Assembly (NCBI RefSeq): GCF_014190915.1 | Contig: NZ_JACHVU010000003.1 | Location: forward strand, 558,001-622,000 | Length of the DNA: 64,000 nucleotides | DNA from: Mycolicibacterium iranicum | GTDB taxonomy: Bacteria; Actinomycetota; Actinomycetes; Mycobacteriales; Mycobacteriaceae | Direction: 5' to 3' | Shown: piece after piece, positions 31,310 to 41,872 of the stretch | Layout of the letters: every line of letters begins with the position of its first letter | Position numbering within the stretch: the first letter of the stretch is position 1 | The notes under the pieces: generated by a model | Databases searched by the model: none | What the model saw: only the letters and a program-made list of their open reading frames with translations | Told to the model about the DNA's origin: nothing | Made by a program: the position numbers and the translations under genes

Positions 31310-33504
31310 CAGTCTTTCCACCATCCCGTGGCAAGGCCGAGCTGGCGCCCCAGTTCGTTGGCCATGGTGCGCATGTAGGTCGACGAGAGGTGGTGCGCGT
31401 CGTGATAGAGCAACACGTTTCCCTCCACAGCTCGGCAGTAGTCCTCGCGGCACACCGCGTCGCTCATGTCGAGCGGTTTGAGCAAGGGGAAGCGTTTGAC
31501 GTAGTCCAGTGTCGGGTTGCGGTCCGACAGTACTTCGGATCTCTCGATCCCGCAGGACACGGCGTCGCCTCCGTCGGCGAGGCAGTCCGCGGGGAAGAAG
31601 GGTTCACCGTCGCGCACCATCCACGGGGTGTCGCGCATCGCGAGGACGGGAATCCGGTTCTTCGAGAATTCCCGCCAGATGCCCAGATAGCTGGACGGCA
31701 TCACGTCGCCGGGCTTGATGTTCCAGGGCCGGGTCGACGTCGTGAACACGAAATCCGGTTTGTCGGCGATGATCCGGGGCATCACGCGCTCGTTCCACTC
31801 GCGGCACTTCGGGTAGGGGCGGTTGTCGCCCATCACGAGCGGATTCTCCTCGGTCGTCAGAGGGCAGCCCATCTTGAGATAGGTGACGATCTTGAAGTGG
31901 TGCATCCTGCCGAGCAGATCGAGCGCGGTGATCCAGTGCTCGGCATGCGAACCGCCGGCGAGCGCGATCGTGCGGGAGGCGGCGGCATCCCCATAGGTGC
32001 AGTTGATGATCCCGACGTTGTCGAAATCGCTGATGCAGCCGTCGATCGTCGACGCGGGGATGTCGTCCTTGGCCTCGAGCACCGTGGGGCGCATGGGCAG
32101 GTTGGGAACCCTGACGTTGTTCAACAGCGCCCGGGCACCCGGATAGTCGCGCGGCGAAAGAGCGCTCAACTCTCCGCCGTTGGCGCGCAGCACGGAGACA
32201 TGTTCGCGCCAGGTGAACGACGTCGCGGTCAGCGCGACCCCGAGCAGGGCCACCGTCGCACCGAGCACGATCGTCGGCCGGCGCAGCCGCCGCCACAGTG
32301 GCATGGGAACTTTCGGGGCCGCGGCTGAGACCGGGCCCTTGGCGCGCAGGGGTTCTTCGACGTAGCGGGTCGTCAGCCACGCGAGCACACCGGAGACGAG
32401 GAGAACCGCGGCGCCCTCCCAGAAGTTCACCCGGGAGCCGCCGGTGTGCGCGAGATAGAAGATGAGCAGCGGCCAGTGCCACAGGTACAGCGCGTAGGCC
32501 ATCGCGCCCAGTGCCACGAACGGGCGGGACGCCAGCAGCCGGTTCGGCGCCGGGACGCGACCGCCCGTGTGGGGATCGGCGTAGCGGTTCGCGGCGGACA
32601 GGATGAACAGCAGCGTCGCGCCCACCGGGACCAGCGCCCACGGCCCGGGGAACTCGTGCACGCCGTCGATCAGCGCGCCGCAGGACAGGATCGCGGTCAG
32701 CGCGGTGACGGCCAGCAGGGTCCGCAGCCACATCGGTGCCCGCAGGTGCGGAACGACCGCGCCGACGAGCGCCCCGAGGAGCAGTTCCCACGCGCGGGCG
32801 AAGCTGTTGTAGTACGCGGTCGCCTGGTCGGTGTTGTGCGCGATGATCGCGTAGACGAAGGACGCGATCGCCAGCGCGCTGAGCAGCGTCACGAACGCCG
32901 TGCGGGCGTGCCGGCCGAACAGGCGGCGGAACGCGAAGGCGGACAACATGATCAGCGCCAGGAACGCGATGTAGAACTGGCCCTGCACGGACATCGACCA
33001 GATGTGCTGCAGCGGGCTGACCGTCTCCCCGGCGCGCAGATAGTCCGACGCCGTGATGGCGAGTTCCCAGTTCTGGTAATACCCGAGGCTCGCCAGGCTC
33101 TGATCGGCGAACGTCTCCCAGCGGGTCTCCGGCTGGATCACGATCGTCAGCACCGCGGACGCCGCGAGCACCACGATCAGGGCGGGCAGCAACCGCCGGA
33201 TAAGCCTGGTCACCTCCGACACCGGATGCAGGGTGGCTGCGGGGGTCAGCGCGTTGCGCAGCAGCCGACCACCGAAGAAGAATCCCGACAGCACCAGGAA
33301 CACGTCGACGCCGCCGGACACCCGCCCGAACCACACGTGGAACACGGCGACCATGGCGATCGCGATGCCCCGCAGGCCGTCGAGATCGTGTCGATAGAAC
33401 CCTGACGTGCGCGTTCCCATGCCGGAACCCGGTGGCCCGGGGACAGGTGGGGTCGGGCCCGGGGCGGTGCGGGACGCCGGCCGGGCAGGGGCGAGGGTCA
33501 TCAT
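31309..33504 (-). CDS. membrane acyltransferase fused to an SGNH domain (OafA/OatA-like)
   Basis: A 731-residue two-domain protein. The N-terminal half is an acyltransferase-3 domain with about ten helices and the conserved [22 protein letters not shown] start, followed by [17 protein letters not shown]. The C-terminal extracytoplasmic half is an SGNH-hydrolase-like domain with the nucleophile block [10 protein letters not shown] and the catalytic DAHH near residue 706. Such enzymes transfer acetyl or longer acyl groups to glycans or lipids. The length and position match Rv1565c (about 729 residues). It is the first gene of the treXYZ operon and overlaps treX by one base. Its acceptor is unknown. 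Confidence 0.9.
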   Translation of the reverse strand: MMTLAPARPASRTAPGPTPPVPGPPGSGMGTRTSGFYRHDLDGLRGIAIAMVAVFHVWFGRVSGGVDVFLVLSGFFFGGRLLRNALTPAATLHPVSEVTRLIRRLLPALIVVLAASAVLTIVIQPETRWETFADQSLASLGYYQNWELAITASDYLRAGETVSPLQHIWSMSVQGQFYIAFLALIMLSAFAFRRLFGRHARTAFVTLLSALAIASFVYAIIAHNTDQATAYYNSFARAWELLLGALVGAVVPHLRAPMWLRTLLAVTALTAILSCGALIDGVHEFPGPWALVPVGATLLFILSAANRYADPHTGGRVPAPNRLLASRPFVALGAMAYALYLWHWPLLIFYLAHTGGSRVNFWEGAAVLLVSGVLAWLTTRYVEEPLRAKGPVSAAAPKVPMPLWRRLRRPTIVLGATVALLGVALTATSFTWREHVSVLRANGGELSALSPRDYPGARALLNNVRVPNLPMRPTVLEAKDDIPASTIDGCISDFDNVGIINCTYGDAAASRTIALAGGSHAEHWITALDLLGRMHHFKIVTYLKMGCPLTTEENPLVMGDNRPYPKCREWNERVMPRIIADKPDFVFTTSTRPWNIKPGDVMPSSYLGIWREFSKNRIPVLAMRDTPWMVRDGEPFFPADCLADGGDAVSCGIERSEVLSDRNPTLDYVKRFPLLKPLDMSDAVCREDYCRAVEGNVLLYHDAHHLSSTYMRTMANELGRQLGLATGWWKD

Positions 33505-33514
33505 GGTCGACGGC

Positions 33515-33520
33515 TAATCT
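33515..33520 (+). promoter_or_regulatory. -10 element of bioA, leaderless
   Basis: TAATCT is followed by seven bases and the GTG of bioA. Only 23 bases separate the bioA start from the divergent acyltransferase start, so the two promoters must overlap. No BioQ-type palindrome is present here, unlike at bioF and bioB. Confidence 0.55.
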
Positions 33521-33527
33521 ACCGAAG

Positions 33528-34829
33528 GTGTCTGCGTTGAGGCCCATCGAGATCAGCGCCATCGATGCCGCGCACATCTGGCATCCCTACAGCCCGATCG
33601 GCGACGAGGCCCTCGCGCCCGTCGTGGCGGTCGGTGCCCGCGGCGCCTGGCTGACAGTGATCCACGACGGCCGCGAGGTCGAGGTGCTCGACGCCATGGC
33701 GTCCTGGTGGACCGCCGTCCACGGTCACGGCCACCCCGACCTCGACGCGGCGATCACCCGCCAGCTCGCGACGATGAACCACGTCATGTTCGGTGGCCTG
33801 ACGCACGAACCCGCCGCTCGGTTGGCACAGCTGCTGGTCGAGGTCACGCCGGCAGGACTGGAGACCGTGTTCTTCAGTGACTCGGGCTCGGTGTCGGTCG
33901 AGGTGGCCGTGAAGATGGCCCTGCAGTACTGGCGCAGCAGCGGCAACCCGCGCAAGAGGCGCCTGATGACCTGGCGCGGCGGCTACCACGGGGACACCTT
34001 CACCCCGATGAGCGTGTGCGATCCACAGGGCGGCATGCACGAACTGTGGACAGGGGTGAACTCGCTGCTGGCCGATCAAGTGTTCGCGCCGCCGGTGCCC
34101 ACCGACTACGACCCCACCTACGTGGCGTCGTTCGCCGCGCTGCTCGCCGAGCACGCCCACGAGCTGGCGGCGGTGATCGTCGAGCCCGTCGTGCAGGGCG
34201 CCGGCGGGATGCGCTTCCACGACCCGCGCTACCTCGCCGATCTGCGGCGCCTCTGTGACGAACAGCAGGTGCTGCTGATCTTCGACGAGATCGCGACCGG
34301 CTTCGGTCGAACCGGGGCGATGTTCGCCGCCGACCATGCGCAGGTCTGTCCCGACATCATGTGTGTCGGGAAGGCCTTGACCGGGGGCTACCTGACGCTG
34401 GCCGCCACACTGTGTACACGGGCCGTCGCCGACACCATCAGCGGCAATCCGCCGGGCGCCCTGATGCACGGGCCGACGTTCATGGCCAACGCGTTGGCCT
34501 GCGCGGTCAGCGTGGCGTCGGTGGAGTTGCTGCTGACATCGGACTGGCAGGCACGGGTGCATTCGATCGAGGACGGGTTGCGCACCGGTCTCTCCGAGGC
34601 GGCGGGGCTGCCCAACGTGGTCGATGTGCGCGTCCTGGGGGCCATCGGCGTGATCGAGCTGGACCGGCCGGTCGACCTGCGGATCGCCACTCCGGCCGCG
34701 ATCGAGCACGGCGTGTGGCTGCGACCCTTCCGCAACCTCATCTATGTGATGCCCCCGTACGTGTGTACACCCGACGAGATCTCGCAGATCACCTCGGCGA
34801 TGATCCAGGTGGCGCGTGCACTAACCTGA
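33528..34829 (+). CDS. bioA: adenosylmethionine-8-amino-7-oxononanoate aminotransferase
   Basis: A 433-residue class III PLP aminotransferase that makes 7,8-diaminopelargonate from KAPA with S-adenosylmethionine as amino donor. The PLP lysine is K282 in [17 protein letters not shown], and [12 protein letters not shown] carries the cofactor-binding aspartate. HPYSPIG and [14 protein letters not shown] are BioA hallmarks. The GTG at 33528 is chosen because it is leaderless and begins [21 protein letters not shown]. The stop codon TGA is also the first three bases of a BioQ operator that drives bioF. Confidence 0.96.
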   Translation: MSALRPIEISAIDAAHIWHPYSPIGDEALAPVVAVGARGAWLTVIHDGREVEVLDAMASWWTAVHGHGHPDLDAAITRQLATMNHVMFGGLTHEPAARLAQLLVEVTPAGLETVFFSDSGSVSVEVAVKMALQYWRSSGNPRKRRLMTWRGGYHGDTFTPMSVCDPQGGMHELWTGVNSLLADQVFAPPVPTDYDPTYVASFAALLAEHAHELAAVIVEPVVQGAGGMRFHDPRYLADLRRLCDEQQVLLIFDEIATGFGRTGAMFAADHAQVCPDIMCVGKALTGGYLTLAATLCTRAVADTISGNPPGALMHGPTFMANALACAVSVASVELLLTSDWQARVHSIEDGLRTGLSEAAGLPNVVDVRVLGAIGVIELDRPVDLRIATPAAIEHGVWLRPFRNLIYVMPPYVCTPDEISQITSAMIQVARALT

Positions 34830-34839
34830 ACGGTGTTCA
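34823..34839 (+). promoter_or_regulatory. BioQ operator and -10 box upstream of bioFD
   Basis: The perfect palindrome TGAACGGTGTTCA at 34827-34839 (arms TGAAC/GTTCA) overlaps both the bioA stop codon and a TAACCT -10 box (34823-34828). The same 20-base string CTAACCTGAACGGTGTTCAA occurs upstream of bioB. TGAAC-N3-GTTCA-type sites are the known binding pattern of the actinobacterial biotin repressor BioQ, whose gene lies 3 kb downstream. bioFD can thus be transcribed apart from bioA. Confidence 0.85.
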
Positions 34840-34882
34840 ACTGCCGGCCCGCCGGCGCGTTCCACTGCCGAGAGGAGCCCCG

Positions 34883-36025
34883 GTGACCCGCGTCGGTCTC
34901 TCACCGCTGGCCTGGCTCGACGACGTCGAGGCCCAGCGCCGCGCCGCCGGGCTGCGGCGCTCCCTGCGCACCCGCCCACCGGTGGGCGCCGAACTGGACC
35001 TGGCCTCCAACGACTACCTCGGCCTCTCCCAGCACCCGCGCGTGATCGACGCAGGCGTCGCGGCATTGCGGACCTGGGGTGCCGGATCGACCGGGTCGCG
35101 CCTGGTCACCGGCAACACCGAACTCCACGAAACCTTCGAGGAGGCCCTCGCACACTTCGTCGGCGCCGAATCGGCGCTGACGTTCTCGTCCGGGTACACC
35201 GCCAACCTCGGTGCCGTGGTCGCACTCTCCGGACCCGGATCCCTGCTGATCTCCGACGCCTACACCCACGCCTCACTGGTCGACGCCTGCCGGTTGTCCC
35301 GGGCGCGGGTGGCCGTCACTCCGCACAACGACGTCGCCGCTGTCGAGCACGCTCTGTCGACCCGCGCCGAAGAGCGGGCCGTCGTGGTCACCGATTCGGT
35401 GTTCTCCGCCGACGGCGACCTCGCCCCTCTGCGCGCCCTGCACGACGCCTGCAGCAGGCACGGGGCCCTGCTGATCGTCGACGAGGCCCACGGCCTGGGT
35501 GTGCGCGGCGACGCCGGACGGGGACTGCTCGACGAGGTCGGCCTGGCCGGCGCGCCGGACATCGTGATGACCACGACCCTGTCCAAGGCGCTGGGTAGCC
35601 AGGGCGGGGTCGTCCTCGGCCCGGCCGCGGTGCGCGATCACCTGATCGACGCCGCGCGCCCCTTCATCTTCGACACCGGCCTGGCGCCCGCCGCGGTCGG
35701 CGCGGCGCACGCTGCGCTGCAGGTGCTGGTCGACGAGCCGTGGCGGGCCCAGCGGGTGCTCGACCATGCCGCGACGCTGGCCGGGATCTGCGGCGTCGCC
35801 GACACACCGTCCTCGGCGGTGGTGTCGGTGATCCTGGGCGAACCCGAGGTGGCCTTCGCCGCGGCAGCGGCCTGCCTGCAGCGCGGCGTGCGGGTCGGAT
35901 GCTTCCGCCCCCCGACGGTGCCGGCCGGGACGTCGCGTCTCCGGCTCACCGCACGGGCCTCGCTGTCGGACGACGAGATGTCGCTGGCCCGCGACGTGCT
36001 CACCGAGGTGCTGTCGCCGTCATGA
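34883..36025 (+). CDS. bioF: 8-amino-7-oxononanoate synthase
   Basis: A 380-residue alpha-oxoamine synthase (PLP) that condenses pimeloyl-ACP or -CoA with alanine to give KAPA, an early step of biotin synthesis. The PLP lysine is K235 in [13 protein letters not shown], the cofactor loop is SGYTAN, and [12 protein letters not shown] is the family signature. The GTG at 34883 is selected because AGAGGAG lies about eight bases before it (34870-34876). Transcription would start near the BioQ site, giving a leader of about 45 bases. It overlaps bioD by four bases (ATGA). Confidence 0.96.
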   Translation: MTRVGLSPLAWLDDVEAQRRAAGLRRSLRTRPPVGAELDLASNDYLGLSQHPRVIDAGVAALRTWGAGSTGSRLVTGNTELHETFEEALAHFVGAESALTFSSGYTANLGAVVALSGPGSLLISDAYTHASLVDACRLSRARVAVTPHNDVAAVEHALSTRAEERAVVVTDSVFSADGDLAPLRALHDACSRHGALLIVDEAHGLGVRGDAGRGLLDEVGLAGAPDIVMTTTLSKALGSQGGVVLGPAAVRDHLIDAARPFIFDTGLAPAAVGAAHAALQVLVDEPWRAQRVLDHAATLAGICGVADTPSSAVVSVILGEPEVAFAAAAACLQRGVRVGCFRPPTVPAGTSRLRLTARASLSDDEMSLARDVLTEVLSPS

Positions 36026-36702
36026 GCGTCCTCGTCGTCACCGGAACCGGAACCGGTATCGGGAAAACCGTCGCCACCGCGGCGCTGGCGTGTCACGCGC
36101 GCCTCGCGGGAATGGACGTCGCGGTCTGTAAGCCGGTACAGACGGGCACCCAGGACGGCGACGACGACCTCGCGGAGGTCGCCCGCCTCGCCGGGATCGC
36201 CGAATTGCACTCCCTGGCGAAGTTTCCGGAGCCGCTGGCCCCCCTGGCCGCTGCACAGCGCGCCGGTGGGTCGCTGCCGACGCGCACGGCGTTGCGTGAC
36301 CTCGTCACCGCGACGGACCGGCCCGGCAGGCTCACGCTCGTGGAAGGTGCCGGGGGACTGCTGGTCGAGATCGGGGCCGACGGCGTGACGCTTCGCGACC
36401 TGGCCCAGGAACTCGGTGCGCCCGTCCTCACGGTGGTGGCACCCGGCCTCGGCACGCTGAATCATACGGTCCTGACCCTGGAAGCGTTGGCGCACAGAAG
36501 CGTTCAATCCGTAGGCCTGGTCATCGGGGCGTGGCCGGCCCAACCGGGACTGGCCGAGATCGACAACCGTGATGCGCTGGCACGGCTGGCCCCGGTGCGC
36601 GCCGCGCTGCCGGCCGGTGCGGGCACGCTGAGTACTCCGGATTTCGAGCGCCTCAGCGTCCAGGCGTTCGATCCGGCCTGGGTCGCGAGCCTCGTCGGCT
36701 GA
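36022..36702 (+). CDS. bioD: dethiobiotin synthetase
   Basis: A 226-residue P-loop enzyme that closes the ureido ring of dethiobiotin using ATP and CO2. Walker A is GTGTGIGKT at residues 8-16, the family form GTDTx[19 protein letters not shown] carries the substrate-binding [17 protein letters not shown] and the C-terminal [16 protein letters not shown] are also typical. ATG overlaps the bioF stop, and the bioD stop shares one base with the next ATG, so bioF, bioD and the 2H gene form a coupled unit. Confidence 0.96.
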   Translation: MSVLVVTGTGTGIGKTVATAALACHARLAGMDVAVCKPVQTGTQDGDDDLAEVARLAGIAELHSLAKFPEPLAPLAAAQRAGGSLPTRTALRDLVTATDRPGRLTLVEGAGGLLVEIGADGVTLRDLAQELGAPVLTVVAPGLGTLNHTVLTLEALAHRSVQSVGLVIGAWPAQPGLAEIDNRDALARLAPVRAALPAGAGTLSTPDFERLSVQAFDPAWVASLVG

Positions 36703-37226
36703 TGGTCCATTCCGTCGAATTACTGTTCGACGCCGAGACCGACGCTGCCGTCCGTCGACTCTGGGACGATCTGTCAGACAACGGCATTCGCAGTCTTGCC
36801 GGCCACCGGTCGGAGTCGAACATGCCCCACGTCACGGTGACCGTCGCCGAGGACATGGACGATGCCGTCGACGAGGCGTTGCGCCCGGTGGTGAAAGGCC
36901 TGCCCCTGGGATGCGTCCTGGGGGCGCCGATGTTGTTCGGCCGGGGGCGTGCGGTCACCCTGGTCCGACTGGTGGTGCCCTCGGCGAAACTGCTCGAACT
37001 GCACGCCGCGGTACACCGAATCTGTCTGCCGCACATGGCCGGCGGCGTTCTGCCGCACGCCGAACCGCGTCAGTGGACCCCGCACGTGACCCTGGCCCGG
37101 CGTGTTCCGCTGGAGTTGGTGCCTGTCGCGCTGGCGGTGCCGGGCGTCACCGACGACATCGCCGCGAGCGCCACGGCACTGCGGCACTGGGACGGCAACG
37201 CCAAGGTCGTGCACCCGATCGGCTGA
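36702..37226 (+). CDS. 2'-5' RNA ligase / 2H phosphoesterase family protein
   Basis: A 174-residue protein with two HxT catalytic motifs, PHVTVT near residue 42 and PHVTLA near residue 126, defining the 2H phosphoesterase superfamily (LigT, cyclic phosphodiesterases). It shares one base with the bioD stop, and an orthologue occupies the same place in M. tuberculosis (Rv1571). Its substrate is unknown. Constant coupling to the biotin genes may be operon convenience or may hint at a nucleotide by-product role. It converges on bioQ with 28 bases between the stops. Confidence 0.85.
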   Translation: MVHSVELLFDAETDAAVRRLWDDLSDNGIRSLAGHRSESNMPHVTVTVAEDMDDAVDEALRPVVKGLPLGCVLGAPMLFGRGRAVTLVRLVVPSAKLLELHAAVHRICLPHMAGGVLPHAEPRQWTPHVTLARRVPLELVPVALAVPGVTDDIAASATALRHWDGNAKVVHPIG

Positions 37227-37254
37227 GCGCCGGCGCCGCGACCGCCGGGCGACG

Positions 37255-37827
37255 TCAGACCTCGGAACTGCTCAGCACGCCCAGCCCGTCGGTGAGGAGC
37301 TGCAGACCGAAGGCGAACCGGGCGTTCGGGTCTTCGGTCCACACGCTCTGCGCAACATCGGCGCCCGCGGCATCCCACTGCAGCCGGGACTGCTCGTCGG
37401 CGGTGAAGCCGAGCACGTAATAGATGACGGTGCGTGCGGCGAGCAACGTCTGTTCCGGCGCCACACCGGCCTCACCGGCGGCGTCGGCCAGTTGATGGAG
37501 CACCGCGGTCATGGCCTCGGACTGTCCGGCGGCGAAACTCGCGGAGACCAGCTCGGCGCCGTCGGTGTGGGACAGCAGTGCGTCGCGCAGCCGGCCGCAC
37601 GTCATGCCGATGCGATTGCGCCAGTCGCCCTCGGCATCCTGCAGCGGGTGCAGGATCCGGTCGGCCACCGCCCCCAGCAGTTGCTGTTTGTTGGCGAAAT
37701 GCCAGTACAGCGCCCCGGGGGACACGTTGAGCTCTCGCGCAAGCCGGCGCATCGACAGGTCGGCGATCCCGTAGTTGTCCAGCAGTGTCGTCGCCACGTC
37801 GACCACGTCGCGTTTGTGAAGCTGCAC
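37255..37827 (-). CDS. bioQ: TetR-family biotin regulator BioQ
   Basis: A 190-residue TetR protein. The HTH is IADLSMRRLARELNVSPGALYWHFANKQQLLGAV at about residues 21-54. The C-terminal half is the ligand/dimer domain. The GTG start at 37827 lies six bases after TAGGGT on the minus strand (leaderless). It diverges from bioB, and the shared 48-base region holds the palindrome TGAACGGTGTTCA, repeated upstream of bioF. This matches known actinobacterial BioQ, which represses biotin genes and its own gene when biotin supply (reported through biotin protein ligase) is adequate. Confidence 0.88.
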   Translation of the reverse strand: MQLHKRDVVDVATTLLDNYGIADLSMRRLARELNVSPGALYWHFANKQQLLGAVADRILHPLQDAEGDWRNRIGMTCGRLRDALLSHTDGAELVSASFAAGQSEAMTAVLHQLADAAGEAGVAPEQTLLAARTVIYYVLGFTADEQSRLQWDAAGADVAQSVWTEDPNARFAFGLQLLTDGLGVLSSSEV

Positions 37828-37837
37828 GCCAGTACCC

Positions 37838-38871
<1,034 letters not shown>

Positions 38872-38897
38872 TCCGGCGACACGGTAGAACCGATCAG

Positions 38898-39137
38898 GTG
38901 ATGGTCACCGACAGCACAGAACTTCCGGCGCCGGTCGGTGCGGGCGTCTACAACGTCTACACCGGAGCGCAGGCGGGTAGCAGCGTACCCACCGCAGCCC
39001 AACTCGGCCTGGAACCACCGCGGTTCTGCGCGGCCTGCGGACGGCGGATGATCGTGCAGGTGCGCCCCGACGGCTGGTGGGCGAAGTGCTCCCGGCACGG
39101 CCTGGTGGACTCCACCGACCTGGATCTGTTCCGGTGA
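38898..39137 (+). CDS. bsaP: biotin synthase auxiliary protein BsaP
   Basis: A 79-residue protein with a C-terminal metal or Fe-S type site: C44 and C47 in [10 protein letters not shown], then C64 and H67 in [13 protein letters not shown]. It corresponds to Rv1590, described as the accessory protein that mycobacterial BioB needs for activity. It lies 26 bases after bioB and overlaps the next gene by four bases, so it is probably in the bioB operon. The start may be this GTG or the adjacent ATG at 38901, a difference of one residue. Confidence 0.82.
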   Translation: MMVTDSTELPAPVGAGVYNVYTGAQAGSSVPTAAQLGLEPPRFCAACGRRMIVQVRPDGWWAKCSRHGLVDSTDLDLFR

Positions 39138-39790
39138 GCGGGGTCGCTGCGCCACCACGAACCTCCCCTCTGACGGCCGCGGTCGCCGTCGTGCTCGGGC
39201 TGTTGGTCGCCGGCGCCGTGGTCGGCGCGCTGTGGGCGTGGCTGGCGCCACCGATCCGCGGCGTCATCGCGCTCACCCGCGACGGGGACCGGGTGAAGGC
39301 CGCCCTCGGCACGGAGTCCGACAACTGGTTCACCTCGGCGTTCCTGGTCGTCGGGATGCTGTCGGTGATGGCCGTCGTCGCGGCGGTCCTGGTGTGGCAG
39401 TGGAAATCTCACCGGGGGCCGGTGATGGTCGCGGCGCTGACCGCCGGGTCGGTCGCCGCGGCGGCCGTGACGTCCGGCATCGGCACACTCGTCGCGCATC
39501 TGCGCTACGGCAGCGTAGACCTTGCGGCGGCGCCCGTGTCCGAGCAGCAGCGGGTGTTCTACGTGACCGAGGCTCCGTCGGTGTTCTTCGGGCATTCGCC
39601 GGTGCAGATCGCCGTGACCCTGCTTTTCCCGGCCGCCGTCGCAGCGACCGTCTATCTGTTGGCCGCCGTCGCGACGCCGCGCGACGATCTCGGCGCCTGG
39701 CCGCCGGTGGAGTACCCGGGAGCGCCTACTGGTCGAACCGGGACAGCGGCTGACGTTCCACCCGTCGCCCCAGGACCACCTTCACCGTGA
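39134..39790 (+). CDS. DUF2567-type membrane protein
   Basis: A 218-residue membrane protein with four hydrophobic segments (about residues 15-38, 66-87, 97-118 and 154-176) and one extracytoplasmic loop after helix 1 ([28 protein letters not shown]). The proline-rich C-terminal 40 residues are cytosolic or disordered. The position equals Rv1591. The GTG overlaps the bsaP stop. Its 3' end overlaps the end of the convergent lipase gene by 65 bases. Function unknown; a link with biotin synthesis is only contextual. Confidence 0.8.
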   Translation: MSGVAAPPRTSPLTAAVAVVLGLLVAGAVVGALWAWLAPPIRGVIALTRDGDRVKAALGTESDNWFTSAFLVVGMLSVMAVVAAVLVWQWKSHRGPVMVAALTAGSVAAAAVTSGIGTLVAHLRYGSVDLAAAPVSEQQRVFYVTEAPSVFFGHSPVQIAVTLLFPAAVAATVYLLAAVATPRDDLGAWPPVEYPGAPTGRTGTAADVPPVAPGPPSP

Positions 39791-41078
39791 TCTTGCCGAG
39801 GGTCAGCATTCCGCGATAGGTCGACGGATTGAGCAGCGTCGGCCACTTGGTCCGGGCGATGTGCGCGCGCAGCGGCCTGTCGGCGAAGCGGTCGCGCAGC
39901 CAGCGCAGGGTCATCGGGGCGGACATGGGGTGCAGCAGCAGGTGTTCGGAGAGCATGTCGCGGTGGTAAGTGACGCTGGCGCCACCCCGCGTGTAGGTCT
40001 CGGTCAGCTCGTCGATGTCGTCCACCGAGATGATGCGGTCGTGGACCGCCTGCACGATCAGCACGGGCACCTTCGGGGCGCTCGTCCCCAGCTTGATGCT
40101 GTCGAAGACATGCTGGACCTCGGGCGTCAGCAGCATCTCCTCCAGCGGACGGTCGATCATGTCGGCCATGTCCTTGCCCGCCATCGACACCATCGCGTGC
40201 GCGGTGGTCATCCGCTGGATCCGCTGCAGCATGGCCTTGCCCTCGACGGTGCCGTGCTCCTGGATGAGGCGGTCGAGGTCGGGGTAGATGTGGCACAGCG
40301 CCGCGACCACCAGGGCGGGTAGACCGGAGTAGATGCTGCCGTTGAGGCGTTTGAAGGTGTGTCCGAGGTCGCCTACGGGCGAACCCAGGACGGCGCCTAC
40401 GACGTTGAGTTCGGGTGCGTACTCGTCCTGGACTTCGGCGGCCCAGGCCGACGCCAGACCACCGCCGGAGTAGCCCCACAGCCCGATGGGCGACTGGCCG
40501 GTCAGCCCGAAGGGCTCGTGGTTGATGGCGGCCCGCAGGCCGTCGAGGATGTGATAGCCGGGTTCGTAGGGGGCGCCCCACATACCGGTCGAACCCTCGT
40601 GGTCGGGTATCGAGACGGCCCAGCCTTCGGCCAGAGCCGCGGCGACCAGAAGGAACTCGAACTGGGCGACGGCACCGAGGGCCCGGGCGCCGCGACGCAT
40701 GGCATACGACGGGAAACAGCGCGCCGCGATGGCGTCGATCGCGCACTGGTAGGACACGATGGGCAGCGGACGTTCGTTGGTGCGTTCGGTCGGGATCACC
40801 ACCGTGGTGACGCCGGCCTGGGGCTCGCCCTGGAAATCGGCGGTCCGGTACAGGAGCTGGGTGGCGGTGAACTTCTGCGGGATGACCCCGAGGAAGGCCA
40901 GTTCGACGTCGCGGGAGCGCAGGACCGTGCCGGGACGGGCGTGCTCGAAACCGGCGGGGGGCTCGTAGAACGGGTCCTTGTCAGGCACGACGGGCCTCAC
41001 GCGGGGCTGGAGGGGCTCGTGAATCGGCTGACCGATCCATTCGGCACCGGTCGACCGTGCAGCATTGCCCAAGTCCAT
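39726..41078 (-). CDS. LIP-family alpha/beta-hydrolase lipase
   Basis: A 450-residue alpha/beta hydrolase of the secretory lipase (LIP) family. The nucleophile elbow is GYSGGG ([17 protein letters not shown]). The acid lies in [21 protein letters not shown] and the histidine in [27 protein letters not shown] and [24 protein letters not shown] are typical of the family. No clear signal peptide is visible. The length and position fit Rv1592c. It is transcribed towards the DUF2567 gene and overlaps its end. Confidence 0.9.
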   Translation of the reverse strand: MDLGNAARSTGAEWIGQPIHEPLQPRVRPVVPDKDPFYEPPAGFEHARPGTVLRSRDVELAFLGVIPQKFTATQLLYRTADFQGEPQAGVTTVVIPTERTNERPLPIVSYQCAIDAIAARCFPSYAMRRGARALGAVAQFEFLLVAAALAEGWAVSIPDHEGSTGMWGAPYEPGYHILDGLRAAINHEPFGLTGQSPIGLWGYSGGGLASAWAAEVQDEYAPELNVVGAVLGSPVGDLGHTFKRLNGSIYSGLPALVVAALCHIYPDLDRLIQEHGTVEGKAMLQRIQRMTTAHAMVSMAGKDMADMIDRPLEEMLLTPEVQHVFDSIKLGTSAPKVPVLIVQAVHDRIISVDDIDELTETYTRGGASVTYHRDMLSEHLLLHPMSAPMTLRWLRDRFADRPLRAHIARTKWPTLLNPSTYRGMLTLGKITVKVVLGRRVERQPLSRFDQ

Positions 41079-41120
41079 CCAGGCATTGTCGCTTAAGAAG
41101 TGCTTAAGAATCCAGTCGAC

Positions 41121-41825
41121 TCACCCGGGCGGCCGTAATGCAGCGAATTCGTCGGTGACGCGGTAGCGCGATTCGGTGAACCGATAGAGCGCGGCCGGGC
41201 GGCCTCCGCTGCGCCCGGAACGTGCCGTCGTCCCCGTCCGGCTGATGACATGCCGGCGTTCCAGCACCCGCTGCAGGTTGGTGGCGTCGACCGGGTGCCC
41301 GAGCGCGGCACTGTAGATGTCGCGAAGGGTCGAGAGGGCGAATTCCGCTGGCGCCAGCGCGAATCCGATGTTGGTGTAGGAGAGTTTGGCCTCCAGCCGG
41401 GTGCGTGCGTGCTCGACCATCGGCGCGTGGTCGAACGCCATCGCCGGGAGGTCGCTGACGGGGTGCCAGAGGGTGTCCGGCGGCAACTCGGGGGTGGCGG
41501 GAGAGGGGACCAGCCCGAGGAACGTCGAGGCGATGGTGCGGGGCCCCGGAACGCGGGCCGGGTCGGAGAAGATGGCCAGCTGCTCCAGGTGTGCCAGCTG
41601 GCGCAGGTCGACCTTCTCGGCGAGTTGGCGCCGAACAGAGCTCGTCAGGTCTTCGTCGGCGCCGAGTCGGCCGCCGGGTAACGACCATTTGCCCATCTCG
41701 GGGTCCAGCGCCCGCTGCCACAACAGCACGTGAAGTGCGGGTTTCCGCGAGGTGGCCGGGGCCTGTGTCTGCCGCACCTGGAACACGACGGCGAGCACCT
41801 CGTGGTCAGTGCTAGTATGAGCCAT
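41121..41825 (-). CDS. nrtR: NrtR, Nudix-related repressor of NAD synthesis
   Basis: A 234-residue two-domain regulator. The N-terminal Nudix-like domain has a decayed Nudix box at residues 52-74: the pattern G-x5-E-x7-R is kept, but the catalytic pair of the REUxEE core is changed (Q67 and K71 in RQLAEKVDL), so hydrolysis is unlikely. The C-terminal winged-helix domain (TNLQRVLERRHVISRTG...RPAALYRF) binds DNA. It diverges from nadABC, and a palindrome begins directly at its start codon. ATG at 41825 is chosen because the -10 box TACAAT lies seven bases before it. NrtR proteins sense ADP-ribose or NAD-linked ligands. Confidence 0.92.
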   Translation of the reverse strand: MAHTSTDHEVLAVVFQVRQTQAPATSRKPALHVLLWQRALDPEMGKWSLPGGRLGADEDLTSSVRRQLAEKVDLRQLAHLEQLAIFSDPARVPGPRTIASTFLGLVPSPATPELPPDTLWHPVSDLPAMAFDHAPMVEHARTRLEAKLSYTNIGFALAPAEFALSTLRDIYSAALGHPVDATNLQRVLERRHVISRTGTTARSGRSGGRPAALYRFTESRYRVTDEFAALRPPG

Positions 41826-41848
41826 GTTTTCGATTGTAAGTCGAAAAC
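41826..41848. promoter_or_regulatory. NrtR operator overlapping the nrtR promoter
   Basis: Perfect inverted repeat with arms GTTTTCGA (41826-41833) and TCGAAAAC (41841-41848) around a 7-base spacer. The minus-strand -10 box TACAAT (41833-41838) lies wholly inside it, and the nrtR ATG touches its left edge. It is 24 bases upstream of the nadA ATG, so the same dimer should control nadABC and autoregulate nrtR. Confidence 0.88.
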
Positions 41849-41872
41849 CTCGGATGAGTGAAGGAGACGGCG

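Noticed and set aside
34361..34882. Upstream extension of bioF across the end of bioA
   Set aside because: Out-of-frame reading of bioA; a good ribosome-binding site and the BioQ site place the start at 34883.
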